Assembly (NCBI GenBank): GCA_031287975.1
Contig: JAITSF010000006.1
Coordinates: 1-8,798, forward strand
Reading direction: 5' to 3'
DNA from: Candidatus Nomurabacteria bacterium
GTDB lineage: Bacteria; Patescibacteriota; Saccharimonadia; Saccharimonadales; Saccharimonadaceae
Length of the DNA stretch: 8,798 bases
Position 1 is the first letter of the stretch; every line of letters starts with the position of its first letter. Positions 1 to 5,640 of this stretch are shown one piece after another. The notes below the pieces were generated by a model. The model was not told the DNA's origin, searched no databases, and worked only from the letters and a program-made list of their open reading frames with translations. Both the position numbers and the translations under genes were made by a program.

Positions 1-540
1 AGCTGCTGGTGAGCTGCTCAAGTCTACATTATTACCACTAACCGCAAAACCCCACGTATTATTGTCGCTAGGGTCGTCTAGGGCGGCTGGGGCGGACATT
101 GGGTTGGTAGTAGCCGTAATAGTATAAGGCGTGGTCACGCCACTAGGCAAAGTGTCTTGGAAGATTAGGGCGTTGGTGGTAGCACCAGCGTTTAGGTTAG
201 GGTCTCCGCCAGTGGCTTTAGCGGTTAGAGTATAGCCTGGTGTATTAGTAGCTACGCCCAAGACTTGGCAGTTTGAAGCGAACCGGCCGCTAGGAATTGG
301 CGTAACTGGTAGAGTTAGGCTGGAGTTGTCAGGATCTGGGGCACCGGCACAGTTGGTTAGTGATAGGGAAACTGATGGGGTGATGCCGACTTTGATTTCG
401 ACTTCACTGGGATTGTCGGCTTTAGCGAGCGGAGCACCCGAGAGCAGAAAACTAAGGACAAACAGGAGGAGAAAGACAAATAGACTGAAGATTGATAAAG
501 CCAGCACTAATCTAAAGAGTTCTTGTCTTATTATCCTCAC
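1..540 (-). CDS. Secreted Thr/Ser/Asn-rich surface protein, 3' end beyond window
   Basis: The frame is open from a GTG at 540 down to position 1, giving 180 codons without the C-terminus. Residues 1-41 form a signal peptide: a charged start (MRIIRQELFR), a long Leu/Phe/Val hydrophobic core at about 11-33, and a likely AKA cleavage site before Asp42. The mature part is a beta-rich-looking, Thr/Ser/Asn-rich stretch with two cysteines (C64 and C91) and a TWGFAV motif at 162-167. The partial protein at the right edge has the same arrangement (a Cys pair about 26 apart, then AWGYAI), so I regard the two as paralogues. GTG is preferred because AAGGAGG lies 7 nt upstream. An in-frame ATG at 594 would add 18 residues and is the alternative. 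It is transcribed divergently from gatC. No named family is recognised; the role is probably cell-surface or extracellular. Confidence 0.75.
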   Translation of the reverse strand, partial: MRIIRQELFRLVLALSIFSLFVFLLLFVLSFLLSGAPLAKADNPSEVEIKVGITPSVSLSLTNCAGAPDPDNSSLTLPVTPIPSGRFASNCQVLGVATNTPGYTLTAKATGGDPNLNAGATTNALIFQDTLPSGVTTPYTITATTNPMSAPAALDDPSDNNTWGFAVSGNNVDLSSSPAA

Positions 541-547
541 GATGTTG

Positions 548-554
548 CCTCCTT
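548..554 (-). promoter_or_regulatory. Shine-Dalgarno for the left surface-protein gene
   Basis: AAGGAGG on the minus strand lies 7 nt before the GTG at 540. This near-perfect anti-SD match at ideal spacing decides the start codon in favour of GTG 540 over ATG 594. Confidence 0.65.
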
Positions 555-611
555 GCTCATAACCCAATTCATTCTTCAGTTGTTCCGGTTTCATTGCCGG
601 TTATGTTAATG

Positions 612-640
612 ATTATACATTCATACAGGATTTGGGGCAA
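612..640 (-). promoter_or_regulatory. Sigma70-type promoter for the left surface-protein gene
   Basis: On the minus strand, TTGCCC (640-635) is followed by a 17-nt spacer and a perfect TATAAT (617-612). Transcription would start near 605, giving a leader of about 65 nt that contains the AAGGAGG site. If the ATG at 594 were used instead, the leader would be only about 10 nt. Confidence 0.6.
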
Positions 641-697
641 GTGGTTTTTTGTGTTGATGTTGATGGGTCAAGTTTTGATGAATTTTGTGAATTTTTG

Positions 698-706
698 TGT
701 TAAAAT
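698..706 (+). promoter_or_regulatory. Extended -10 promoter for the gatC operon
   Basis: TG-T-TAAAAT matches an extended -10 element in an AT-rich stretch directly before gatC. No good -35 lies at 16-18 nt; TTGATG at 675-680 is 20 nt away. The -10 ends 7 nt before the gatC ATG at 714, so the transcript would begin at or next to the start codon (leaderless). No other convincing promoter was seen before 8001, so this one probably drives the whole gat-galU run. Confidence 0.5.
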
Positions 707-713
707 TAAGTTA

Positions 714-998
714 ATGAAGATTAATCAAAAAACCGCTAAATATCTAGCAAGTTTGTCCAATATTACCTTGTCCGAGGCTGATTTAAAAGGCCTAACGGCT
801 GACCTAGAGCAAATCGTAGAATACATCGGCGAATTGGGCAGCCTAGACACCTCCGGAGTCGAGCCAACTTATCAAGTAACCGGCCTCTCCAACGTCTGGC
901 GCAATGACGAAATTACGCCGCAACTACCGCACGAAAAATTGTTGGCGCTAGCGCCGGAAGCCAAAGGTAATCAAGTGAAAGTGCCGAAAGTATTATGA
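714..998 (+). CDS. gatC: Asp/Glu-tRNA(Asn/Gln) amidotransferase subunit C
   Basis: GatC is the small, largely helical subunit that wraps around GatA and stabilises the GatCAB complex, which converts Glu-tRNA(Gln) to Gln-tRNA(Gln) and Asp-tRNA(Asn) to Asn-tRNA(Asn). The 94-residue product has the usual family length and pattern: an N-terminal helix (TAKYLASLSNITLSEADL), a second helix with IVEYIGELGSLDT, then VEPTYQV, the NVWRNDEITPQ segment and the APEAKGNQVKVPKVL tail. The start is placed at ATG 714. An in-frame ATG at 594 would prepend 40 residues with no family counterpart that read across both promoter elements. There is no Shine-Dalgarno before 714, which fits a leaderless transcript. 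Its stop overlaps the next start (ATGA). Confidence 0.93.
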   Translation: MKINQKTAKYLASLSNITLSEADLKGLTADLEQIVEYIGELGSLDTSGVEPTYQVTGLSNVWRNDEITPQLPHEKLLALAPEAKGNQVKVPKVL

Positions 999-1606
999 AA
1001 AAGACCAAGAAACCCACTGTTTACGCTTTTATCGACAGCCAAAATCTTAATCTTGGCGTGCGTTCGCAAGGCTACAAAATTGATTGGCGGCGTTTTCGTC
1101 TGTATTTGAAGAATAAGTACAATGTGGTCGAGGCCTATCTGTTCATCGGCATTGTGCCGGGCAATCAGAAACTTTATACTAGTTTACAGAGGGCCGGTTT
1201 TATTTTGGTGTTCAAACCGACAGTTGCTTTTATCGAGAATGACAAGACTGTGGTTAAGGGAAATGTTGACGCTGAACTGGTGTTGCATACCATGATAGAA
1301 TTTCCGAATTATGACAAGGCGATTATTGTCAGTGGCGACGGTGATTTTCATTGTCTAGCTGAGTATTTGGAAGAAAAAGGCAAATTGTTAAGGATTTTCA
1401 CGCCAAACCGAAAATTTTCTAAACTTCTGAAACGTTTTTCATATTGTATAGTCATCATTTCCGAAAGAATGCAAGATAGTTTTCTTATTAAACCAAAAAA
1501 CCGGGATCGGCGTTCGGTCGAAACCTTAGGGCTACCCGGTCATGGTGATAAGACCATTATATCAAACCGGCCGGCGAGTGTCAAGCGGAAAGGCGGCAAA
1601 TCATGA
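995..1606 (+). CDS. NYN/DUF88 (LabA-like) PIN-fold RNase domain protein
   Basis: This 203-residue protein has the NYN-domain pattern, a PIN-like metal-dependent nuclease fold. Strand 1 ends in FIDSQNLNLG (D14, N17), the middle carries KGNVDAELVLHTM (D92), and the third acidic cluster is IIVSGDGDFHCL (D115, D117). All expected acidic positions of the active site are present, so an RNase activity is plausible. Residues after about 160 form a basic, low-complexity tail (KPKNRDRR, SVKRKGGKS) that may bind RNA. It overlaps gatC by ATGA upstream and gatA by ATGA downstream, so it sits inside the gatCAB operon. Its codons are more AT-rich than those of gatA and gatB. The substrate is unknown; a link to tRNA or RNA turnover is inference from context. 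Confidence 0.85.
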   Translation: MKKTKKPTVYAFIDSQNLNLGVRSQGYKIDWRRFRLYLKNKYNVVEAYLFIGIVPGNQKLYTSLQRAGFILVFKPTVAFIENDKTVVKGNVDAELVLHTMIEFPNYDKAIIVSGDGDFHCLAEYLEEKGKLLRIFTPNRKFSKLLKRFSYCIVIISERMQDSFLIKPKNRDRRSVETLGLPGHGDKTIISNRPASVKRKGGKS

Positions 1607-3645
1607 AAAGTGAGATTTTGAAAATTATCGAGCGGATTAAATCCGGCCAAACCACCGCGCGGGCGGAGGTCAAGGCGGCGATTAAGCGCGCCGAAGCCGA
1701 CGACAATCACACTTTGCTAGAAATTATTCGCGAGCCGGCGTTGAAGCGAGCGGACGAAATTGATGCGCGGCTCAGGGCTGGCGAGGACGTTGGGCGGCTA
1801 GCCGGTGTGCCGTTTGTGGCTAAGGATAATTTTTTGACATACGAGAGCAAAACCACGGCGGCCAGCCGGATTTTGGGCAATTTCAAGGCGCCGCTGCAAG
1901 CCACGGCGATTGAACTGCTGGAAAACGAGGGCGCGATTCTCGTCGGCAAAGCCAACCTCGACGCTTTCGCGCACGGCGGCTCGACCGAAAACTCGGCTTA
2001 TGGCCCGACCAAAAACGCGGTTGACGGTAGTCGCGTGGCCGGCGGTTCGTCCGGCGGCTCGGCGGTGGCGGTGGCGAAAAATATCGTGCCATTCGCGCTG
2101 GGCAGCGACACCGGCGGCTCGATTCGCCAGCCCGCCAGTTTCAACGGCGTAGTCGGCTACAAACCGACCTACGGCATGATTTCGCGCTACGGCGTGGTGG
2201 CGATGGCGTCGTCAACCGACGTGGTCGGCCCAATCGCCCGCAGCGTCGAAGACGTCGAACTGCTCTGCGAAATCCTAGCCGGCCCAGACGGTCGCGACAG
2301 CACGGTTTTGCCGGATTATTTCAAGTTGGATAGTGTTGTAAAGAATACAACAAAAAGTCTAGAGAACCAAAGAACAGTTGAAATATACGAAAAGTACGCA
2401 GATGTTTATGAAAAGCAAGTTACCACTATTTACACCACTGAAAAAGGCAAAATAAATATGGAAAAACACTCTAAGTTTTTGCAAAAATCGCTAAAAAGTT
2501 TGCCGAAAACGGCAATACTCTTTGAGATTGGCTCGGGTTTTGGTCGTGATGCGAAATATATTCAATCACTCGGTTATAGTATTCAAACCTCTGATGCGGC
2601 AAAAAGTTTTGTCGAAAGGCTAAAAAAAGAAGGTCTAGAACCGAAACAGTTCAATTTATTAACAGACAACTTTGATAGGCAATATGACTACATTTTAGCG
2701 AACGCTGTGCTGATTCATTTCACTAAAGAGGAAGTGCGCGGAGTGATCCAGAAAATCTATAATGCGTTGAGTACTGGTGGGCGGTTTGTGTTCTCGGTCA
2801 AACAGCGAGCGAACAACAGTGAAGATTCGCCAGATGACGAATATATGAAAGAAAAACGATATTATAGTCATTGGAGTGTTGAGGAAATAGAAAAAATCTT
2901 AGCGGAAATCGGTTTTGGAATTTCGACTTTTGAGCCAATTGATGGAATCCGTACTCGTTTTTTAAGTATTATTGCTGAGAAAAAGCCGAAAATTCTCAGA
3001 ATCGGCCTCGTTTGCGAATTCATGGGCGAAGGTGTGGACGCTGATGTCAAAGCCCGCACGAATGAGTTTGTAAGTAAATTAACAGCGGCGGGACACGCAG
3101 TTAGTAAGGTAGATTTGCCGATGGTGAAGTACGCTTTGCCGATTTATTACATCGTAGTGCCGGCCGAGATTTCCAGCAATTTGGCGCGTTATGACGGCAT
3201 CCGCTACGGCCAGCGCGCCGACGCCAAAACTTTGGCGGAAGTTTACGGCCGCAGCCGCGACGCCGGTTTTGTTGACGAGAACAAGCGGCGGATTATGATT
3301 GGTTCGTTTGTGCTGTCCAGCGGCTTTTTTGACGCCTATTATTTGCAGGCCCAGAAAGCGCGGACGCTGCTGATCGGCGAGTTTAATAAATTGTTCGAGC
3401 AATACGATTTTCTCATCGGCCCGACCGCACCGACGCCGGCTTTCAAAATCGGCGAGCGAACCAGTGACCCGCTAAAAATGTATCTAAGCGACATTATGAC
3501 CGTGCCGGCTTCTCTGGCCGGCCTGCCAGCAATCTCAATTCCGGCCGGCGCTAGCGCTGACGGTCTGCCAATCGGCCTGCAAATCATCGGCCCGCAAAAA
3601 TCCGACGCGCGGCTGCTCAATTTCGCACGGGAGATTGAAAAATGA
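1603..3645 (+). CDS. gatA: Amidotransferase subunit A with an inserted methyltransferase domain
   Basis: GatA is the amidase-signature subunit that hydrolyses glutamine and passes ammonia to GatB. The Ser-cisSer-Lys triad is intact: K74 (VAKDN), S149 (GGSSGGS) and S173 (DTGGSIRQPA), with the family's 75- and 24-residue spacing. The N-terminal half runs to RDSTVLPDYF (about 240). The C-terminal half resumes at ILRIGLVCEFMGEG (about 464) and includes APAEISSNLARYDGIRYG-type sequence near 520-536, GPTAPTPAF and PAISIPAG. Between them lie about 217 residues of a class I SAM-dependent methyltransferase, so the product is 680 residues against the usual 470-490. The frame is open throughout and both GatA halves look functional. 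The C-terminus stops at FAREIEK, about 10-15 residues short of many homologues, exactly at the ATGA overlap with the next gene. The amidotransferase role is confident; the effect of the insert is unknown. Confidence 0.92.
   Translation: MKSEILKIIERIKSGQTTARAEVKAAIKRAEADDNHTLLEIIREPALKRADEIDARLRAGEDVGRLAGVPFVAKDNFLTYESKTTAASRILGNFKAPLQATAIELLENEGAILVGKANLDAFAHGGSTENSAYGPTKNAVDGSRVAGGSSGGSAVAVAKNIVPFALGSDTGGSIRQPASFNGVVGYKPTYGMISRYGVVAMASSTDVVGPIARSVEDVELLCEILAGPDGRDSTVLPDYFKLDSVVKNTTKSLENQRTVEIYEKYADVYEKQVTTIYTTEKGKINMEKHSKFLQKSLKSLPKTAILFEIGSGFGRDAKYIQSLGYSIQTSDAAKSFVERLKKEGLEPKQFNLLTDNFDRQYDYILANAVLIHFTKEEVRGVIQKIYNALSTGGRFVFSVKQRANNSEDSPDDEYMKEKRYYSHWSVEEIEKILAEIGFGISTFEPIDGIRTRFLSIIAEKKPKILRIGLVCEFMGEGVDADVKARTNEFVSKLTAAGHAVSKVDLPMVKYALPIYYIVVPAEISSNLARYDGIRYGQRADAKTLAEVYGRSRDAGFVDENKRRIMIGSFVLSSGFFDAYYLQAQKARTLLIGEFNKLFEQYDFLIGPTAPTPAFKIGERTSDPLKMYLSDIMTVPASLAGLPAISIPAGASADGLPIGLQIIGPQKSDARLLNFAREIEK
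2332..2985 (+). other. In-frame SAM-dependent methyltransferase domain inside GatA
   Basis: These positions cover about residues 244-461 of the gatA product. Visible class I (Rossmann) motifs are an N-terminal helix VEIYEKYADVYEK, motif I FEIGSGFGRD (E308-G314), the acidic end of strand 2 (QTSD, D331), motif IV YDYILANAVLIHF (361-373) and the strand-5 region GGRFVFSVK (392-400). After these comes YYSHWSVEEIEKILAEIGF, as in Methyltransf_11/25-type enzymes. The domain looks complete. It replaces the short variable linker between the GatA halves. Two 60-base rows counted by hand within it (2341-2400 and 2821-2880) are 32-33% GC, whereas row 2041-2100 in the GatA part is 68%. This points to separate ancestry and relatively recent acquisition. 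The substrate cannot be told; tRNA, protein or a small molecule are all possible. Confidence 0.88.
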
Positions 3646-4361
3646 AATATCTCTATATAGACGAATCAGGTGATACGAGTTTTAATTTGGAAATAACACC
3701 GCGGTTTTTTGTAGTTTCAGTATTGGTTTTCGGCGAAGAAAAAACGGCTGACAGAATTGTTAAAAAAGCGTTGACGTCAATTAAAAAACAAGACCGCATC
3801 AGACGCAACGGCGCGCCGCTACACGCGCACAGGGAAAAGAAAATCGTTAGAACGCGAGTTTTGAAACGAATCGCCGCCTCAAACGCTAAAACTTTTTCTG
3901 TAGTTTTTGACAAATATAAAAATGCTGAGTTGGTGCTGATGAACGAGTTGGAATTTTATATCAGTTTACTCGCAGAGGCTATTCTAGCCACTAAGACCAA
4001 AGGAGAATGCCAAATTTTCCTAAGTCGTCGCTATACTAAAAAAGCTACCAATACGACAATCGAGAACAAATTAACAGAAATTTTATCAGAAAATAACATC
4101 AAATCGACGATTTTGACAAAAATGCACAATCGAATTAGCGGGTTGCAGCTGGTGGACTTTGTGGCTTACGCGACGTATGCCAAGAGCGAACATCAAAACC
4201 ACGAACTTTACCAAATTATAGCCGAAAATGATAAAACCCTCGTCGCGTTTGCTGAACGCCGTCCGGCATCCATGCGACAAGGGAATTACTTATCCTATGA
4301 ACATTATACCAAATCCGCCGGCCGAAATCAAGTGCCAAATTACGAAAGGAAGAAAAAATAA
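3642..4361 (+). CDS. DUF3800 family protein (putative nuclease-like)
   Basis: The 239-residue product begins with the DUF3800 hallmark YIDESGD (D7, E8, D11) and carries the matching distal motif SGLQLVDFVAYA (D172) near 167-176. Another acidic residue, D90, lies in SVVFDKYK. This spread of acidic residues at strand ends suggests a metal-dependent, RNase H-like fold. Family members occur in mobile and defence-associated regions, but their biochemical function is poorly established. GGGAG lies 8 nt upstream of the ATG, and the start overlaps the gatA stop (ATGA). The stop overlaps the next ATG by one base (TAATG). It is AT-rich compared with gatA and gatB, consistent with acquired cargo. Family assignment is good; function is unassigned. 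Confidence 0.85.
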   Translation: MKYLYIDESGDTSFNLEITPRFFVVSVLVFGEEKTADRIVKKALTSIKKQDRIRRNGAPLHAHREKKIVRTRVLKRIAASNAKTFSVVFDKYKNAELVLMNELEFYISLLAEAILATKTKGECQIFLSRRYTKKATNTTIENKLTEILSENNIKSTILTKMHNRISGLQLVDFVAYATYAKSEHQNHELYQIIAENDKTLVAFAERRPASMRQGNYLSYEHYTKSAGRNQVPNYERKKK

Positions 4362-4792
4362 TGCCTAACGTTTACACCCCACAAACCATAACACTATTTG
4401 TCGTAGCCATAGTTTTTGCAGCGATGATACTGTTTGCGATTATTTTGACTCGCCGGCGCAGCAGTGGGCTGAATATCGAAAAATACCGCTCGGATTGGCT
4501 AAAAGTGGAAAATTCATTGAGCAGTTCGAACTTAATGACTTATCAAATGGCGATTTTGAACGCCGACAAATTGCTAGACAGAGCCCTGAAAGACCTAGGC
4601 GTGTCAGGCGAAACAATGGGCGACCGACTAAAAGCCAGCTCCAGCCGTTTCTCGGACATCAACCAAGTCTGGACAGTCCACAAACTTCGCAACCGCATCG
4701 CCCACGAAACCGACGTTCACATCAACCTCATCGTCGCCAAAAAAGCTATCTATGTTTACAAAAAATCATTGAAAGATTTGGGGGCGATATGA
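4361..4792 (+). CDS. Small single-pass membrane protein with HEPN-like RxxxxH motif
   Basis: This 143-residue protein has one strong transmembrane helix at about 10-30 (TLFVVAIVFAAMILFAIIL) followed by RRR, predicting a short outside N-terminus and a cytoplasmic C-terminal domain. The rest looks all-helical, with helices around YQMAILNADKLLDRALKDLG (61-80), DINQVWTVHKLRNRIAHE (99-116) and the C-terminal INLIVAKKAIYVYKKSLKDL. The segment LRNRIAHE contains R110-x4-H115, the signature arrangement of HEPN RNase domains, although a short motif alone does not prove homology. AAAGGA lies 10 nt upstream of the start. The gene is coupled to DUF3800 by TAATG and to the next gene by ATGA. I do not recognise a named family. 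A non-enzymatic membrane-anchored helical protein is the alternative. Confidence 0.75.
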   Translation: MPNVYTPQTITLFVVAIVFAAMILFAIILTRRRSSGLNIEKYRSDWLKVENSLSSSNLMTYQMAILNADKLLDRALKDLGVSGETMGDRLKASSSRFSDINQVWTVHKLRNRIAHETDVHINLIVAKKAIYVYKKSLKDLGAI

Positions 4793-5640
4793 AAGACAAA
4801 GTCCGAATTTTTCAAAAGCACCAAGTTCGTAGCGTTTGGGACGAAGAGAATGAGAAGTGGTGGTTTTCGGTGGTTGATGTGGTGCGGATTTTGACAGATG
4901 GCGATTACCAGTCAGCGCGAAAATATTGGAAAGTATTGAAAGGCCGTCTCGCCAAAGAGGGCGCTCACCAACTGGTAACAAATTGTTACCAGTTGAAAAT
5001 GATAGCCGAAGACGGCCGCCGCCGCCTCACTGATGTTGCCGATACCGAACAAATCCTCCGCCTTATCCAGTCAATCCCCAGCAAAAAAGCCGAGCCGTTC
5101 AAACTTTGGTTGGCGCGGGTCGGTCGGCAGCGTATCGACGAGGCTCAAGACCCAGAGCTGACTATCAACCGCGCTATTCATGAATATCGGACTTTGGGCT
5201 ACGACGAAGATTGGATTAACTTGCGCCTGCAATCAATCCAAGTCCGCAAAGACCTAACCGATGAATGGGACAAAAGCGGCGTGAACGAAGGTCTAGAATA
5301 TGCTTTTCTAACTGATTTGATGTATAAAACTTGGGCCGGAATGAACAGCCGCGAATATAAAAAACTCAAAAATCTGAAGCAGGAAAGTTTGCGCGACAAT
5401 ATGACTAATCTGGAACTGGTTATCAATATGCTAGCCGAGGCCAGCGCCACCGAAATTTCGTCAGTCAGCCAACCACAAGGCCTAAACGAAAGCGCTGTCG
5501 CCGCTCAAAAAGGCGCTACTGTGGCGCGGAATGCTCGCCATGACATCGAGCAACAAGGTGGCAAGGTTATTAGCGGTGAGAATGCGAAAAGTCTAGGCGC
5601 GCGCAAAAGTAAACTTATCAGTGGGGGAATAGCAAAATGA
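4789..5640 (+). CDS. BRO-N domain / DinD-like phage antirepressor-family protein
   Basis: The 283-residue product fits the BRO-N/DinD-like family widespread in bacterial accessory DNA. The N-terminal BRO-N part includes VRSVWDEENEKWWFSVVDVV (13-32), a YWKVLKGRL helix (46-54), TNCYQLKMIAEDGRRRLTDVADTEQ (about 64-88) and the typical IQSIPSKKAEPFKLWLARVG (93-112). The C-terminal part carries RKDLTDEWDKSGVNEGLEYAFLTD (153-176) and NLKQESLRDNMTNLELVINMLAEASATEI (about 195-223). Family members are thought to bind DNA and act as antirepressors or damage-induced factors; the exact role here is unknown. The start at 4789 is chosen because it overlaps the previous stop by ATGA, has GGGGG at 4780-4784, and begins where the family starts. 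The longer frame from 4495 would run through the upstream gene out of phase. A 27-bp palindrome lies inside the gene. Confidence 0.87.
   Translation: MKDKVRIFQKHQVRSVWDEENEKWWFSVVDVVRILTDGDYQSARKYWKVLKGRLAKEGAHQLVTNCYQLKMIAEDGRRRLTDVADTEQILRLIQSIPSKKAEPFKLWLARVGRQRIDEAQDPELTINRAIHEYRTLGYDEDWINLRLQSIQVRKDLTDEWDKSGVNEGLEYAFLTDLMYKTWAGMNSREYKKLKNLKQESLRDNMTNLELVINMLAEASATEISSVSQPQGLNESAVAAQKGATVARNARHDIEQQGGKVISGENAKSLGARKSKLISGGIAK
4969..4995. repeat. 27-bp perfect inverted repeat inside the BRO-N gene
   Basis: CAACTGGTAACAA is followed by one A and then its exact reverse complement TTGTTACCAGTTG: 13-bp arms around a single centre base. It encodes part of the conserved HQLVTNCYQLK stretch, so some of the symmetry may come from protein constraint. 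As DNA it could be a dimeric protein-binding site. As RNA, the one-base centre would need some bases opened to form a loop. Confidence 0.8.

Noticed and set aside
326..562. Plus-strand 78-residue frame
   Set aside because: It is antisense to the signal-peptide-bearing minus-strand gene, which has a proper promoter, ribosome site and secretion signal.
594..713. N-terminal extension of gatC from ATG 594
   Set aside because: The 40 extra residues have no counterpart in GatC and would be read through the promoter elements of both divergent genes; ATG 714 gives the normal 94-residue length.
2500..2515. Hairpin TTGCCG-AAAA-CGGCAA inside the methyltransferase region
   Set aside because: Short 6-bp stem within coding sequence, no following T-run; probably chance.
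2332..2985. Intein in gatA
   Set aside because: The insert has methyltransferase motifs, no Cys/Ser at a splice start followed by intein blocks, and no terminal His-Asn; it replaces a variable linker rather than a catalytic site.
4495..4788. Longer BRO-N protein starting at 4495
   Set aside because: This stretch overlaps the well-supported membrane-protein gene in another frame and has Arg/Gln/Pro-rich shadow composition; the family N-terminus begins at 4789.
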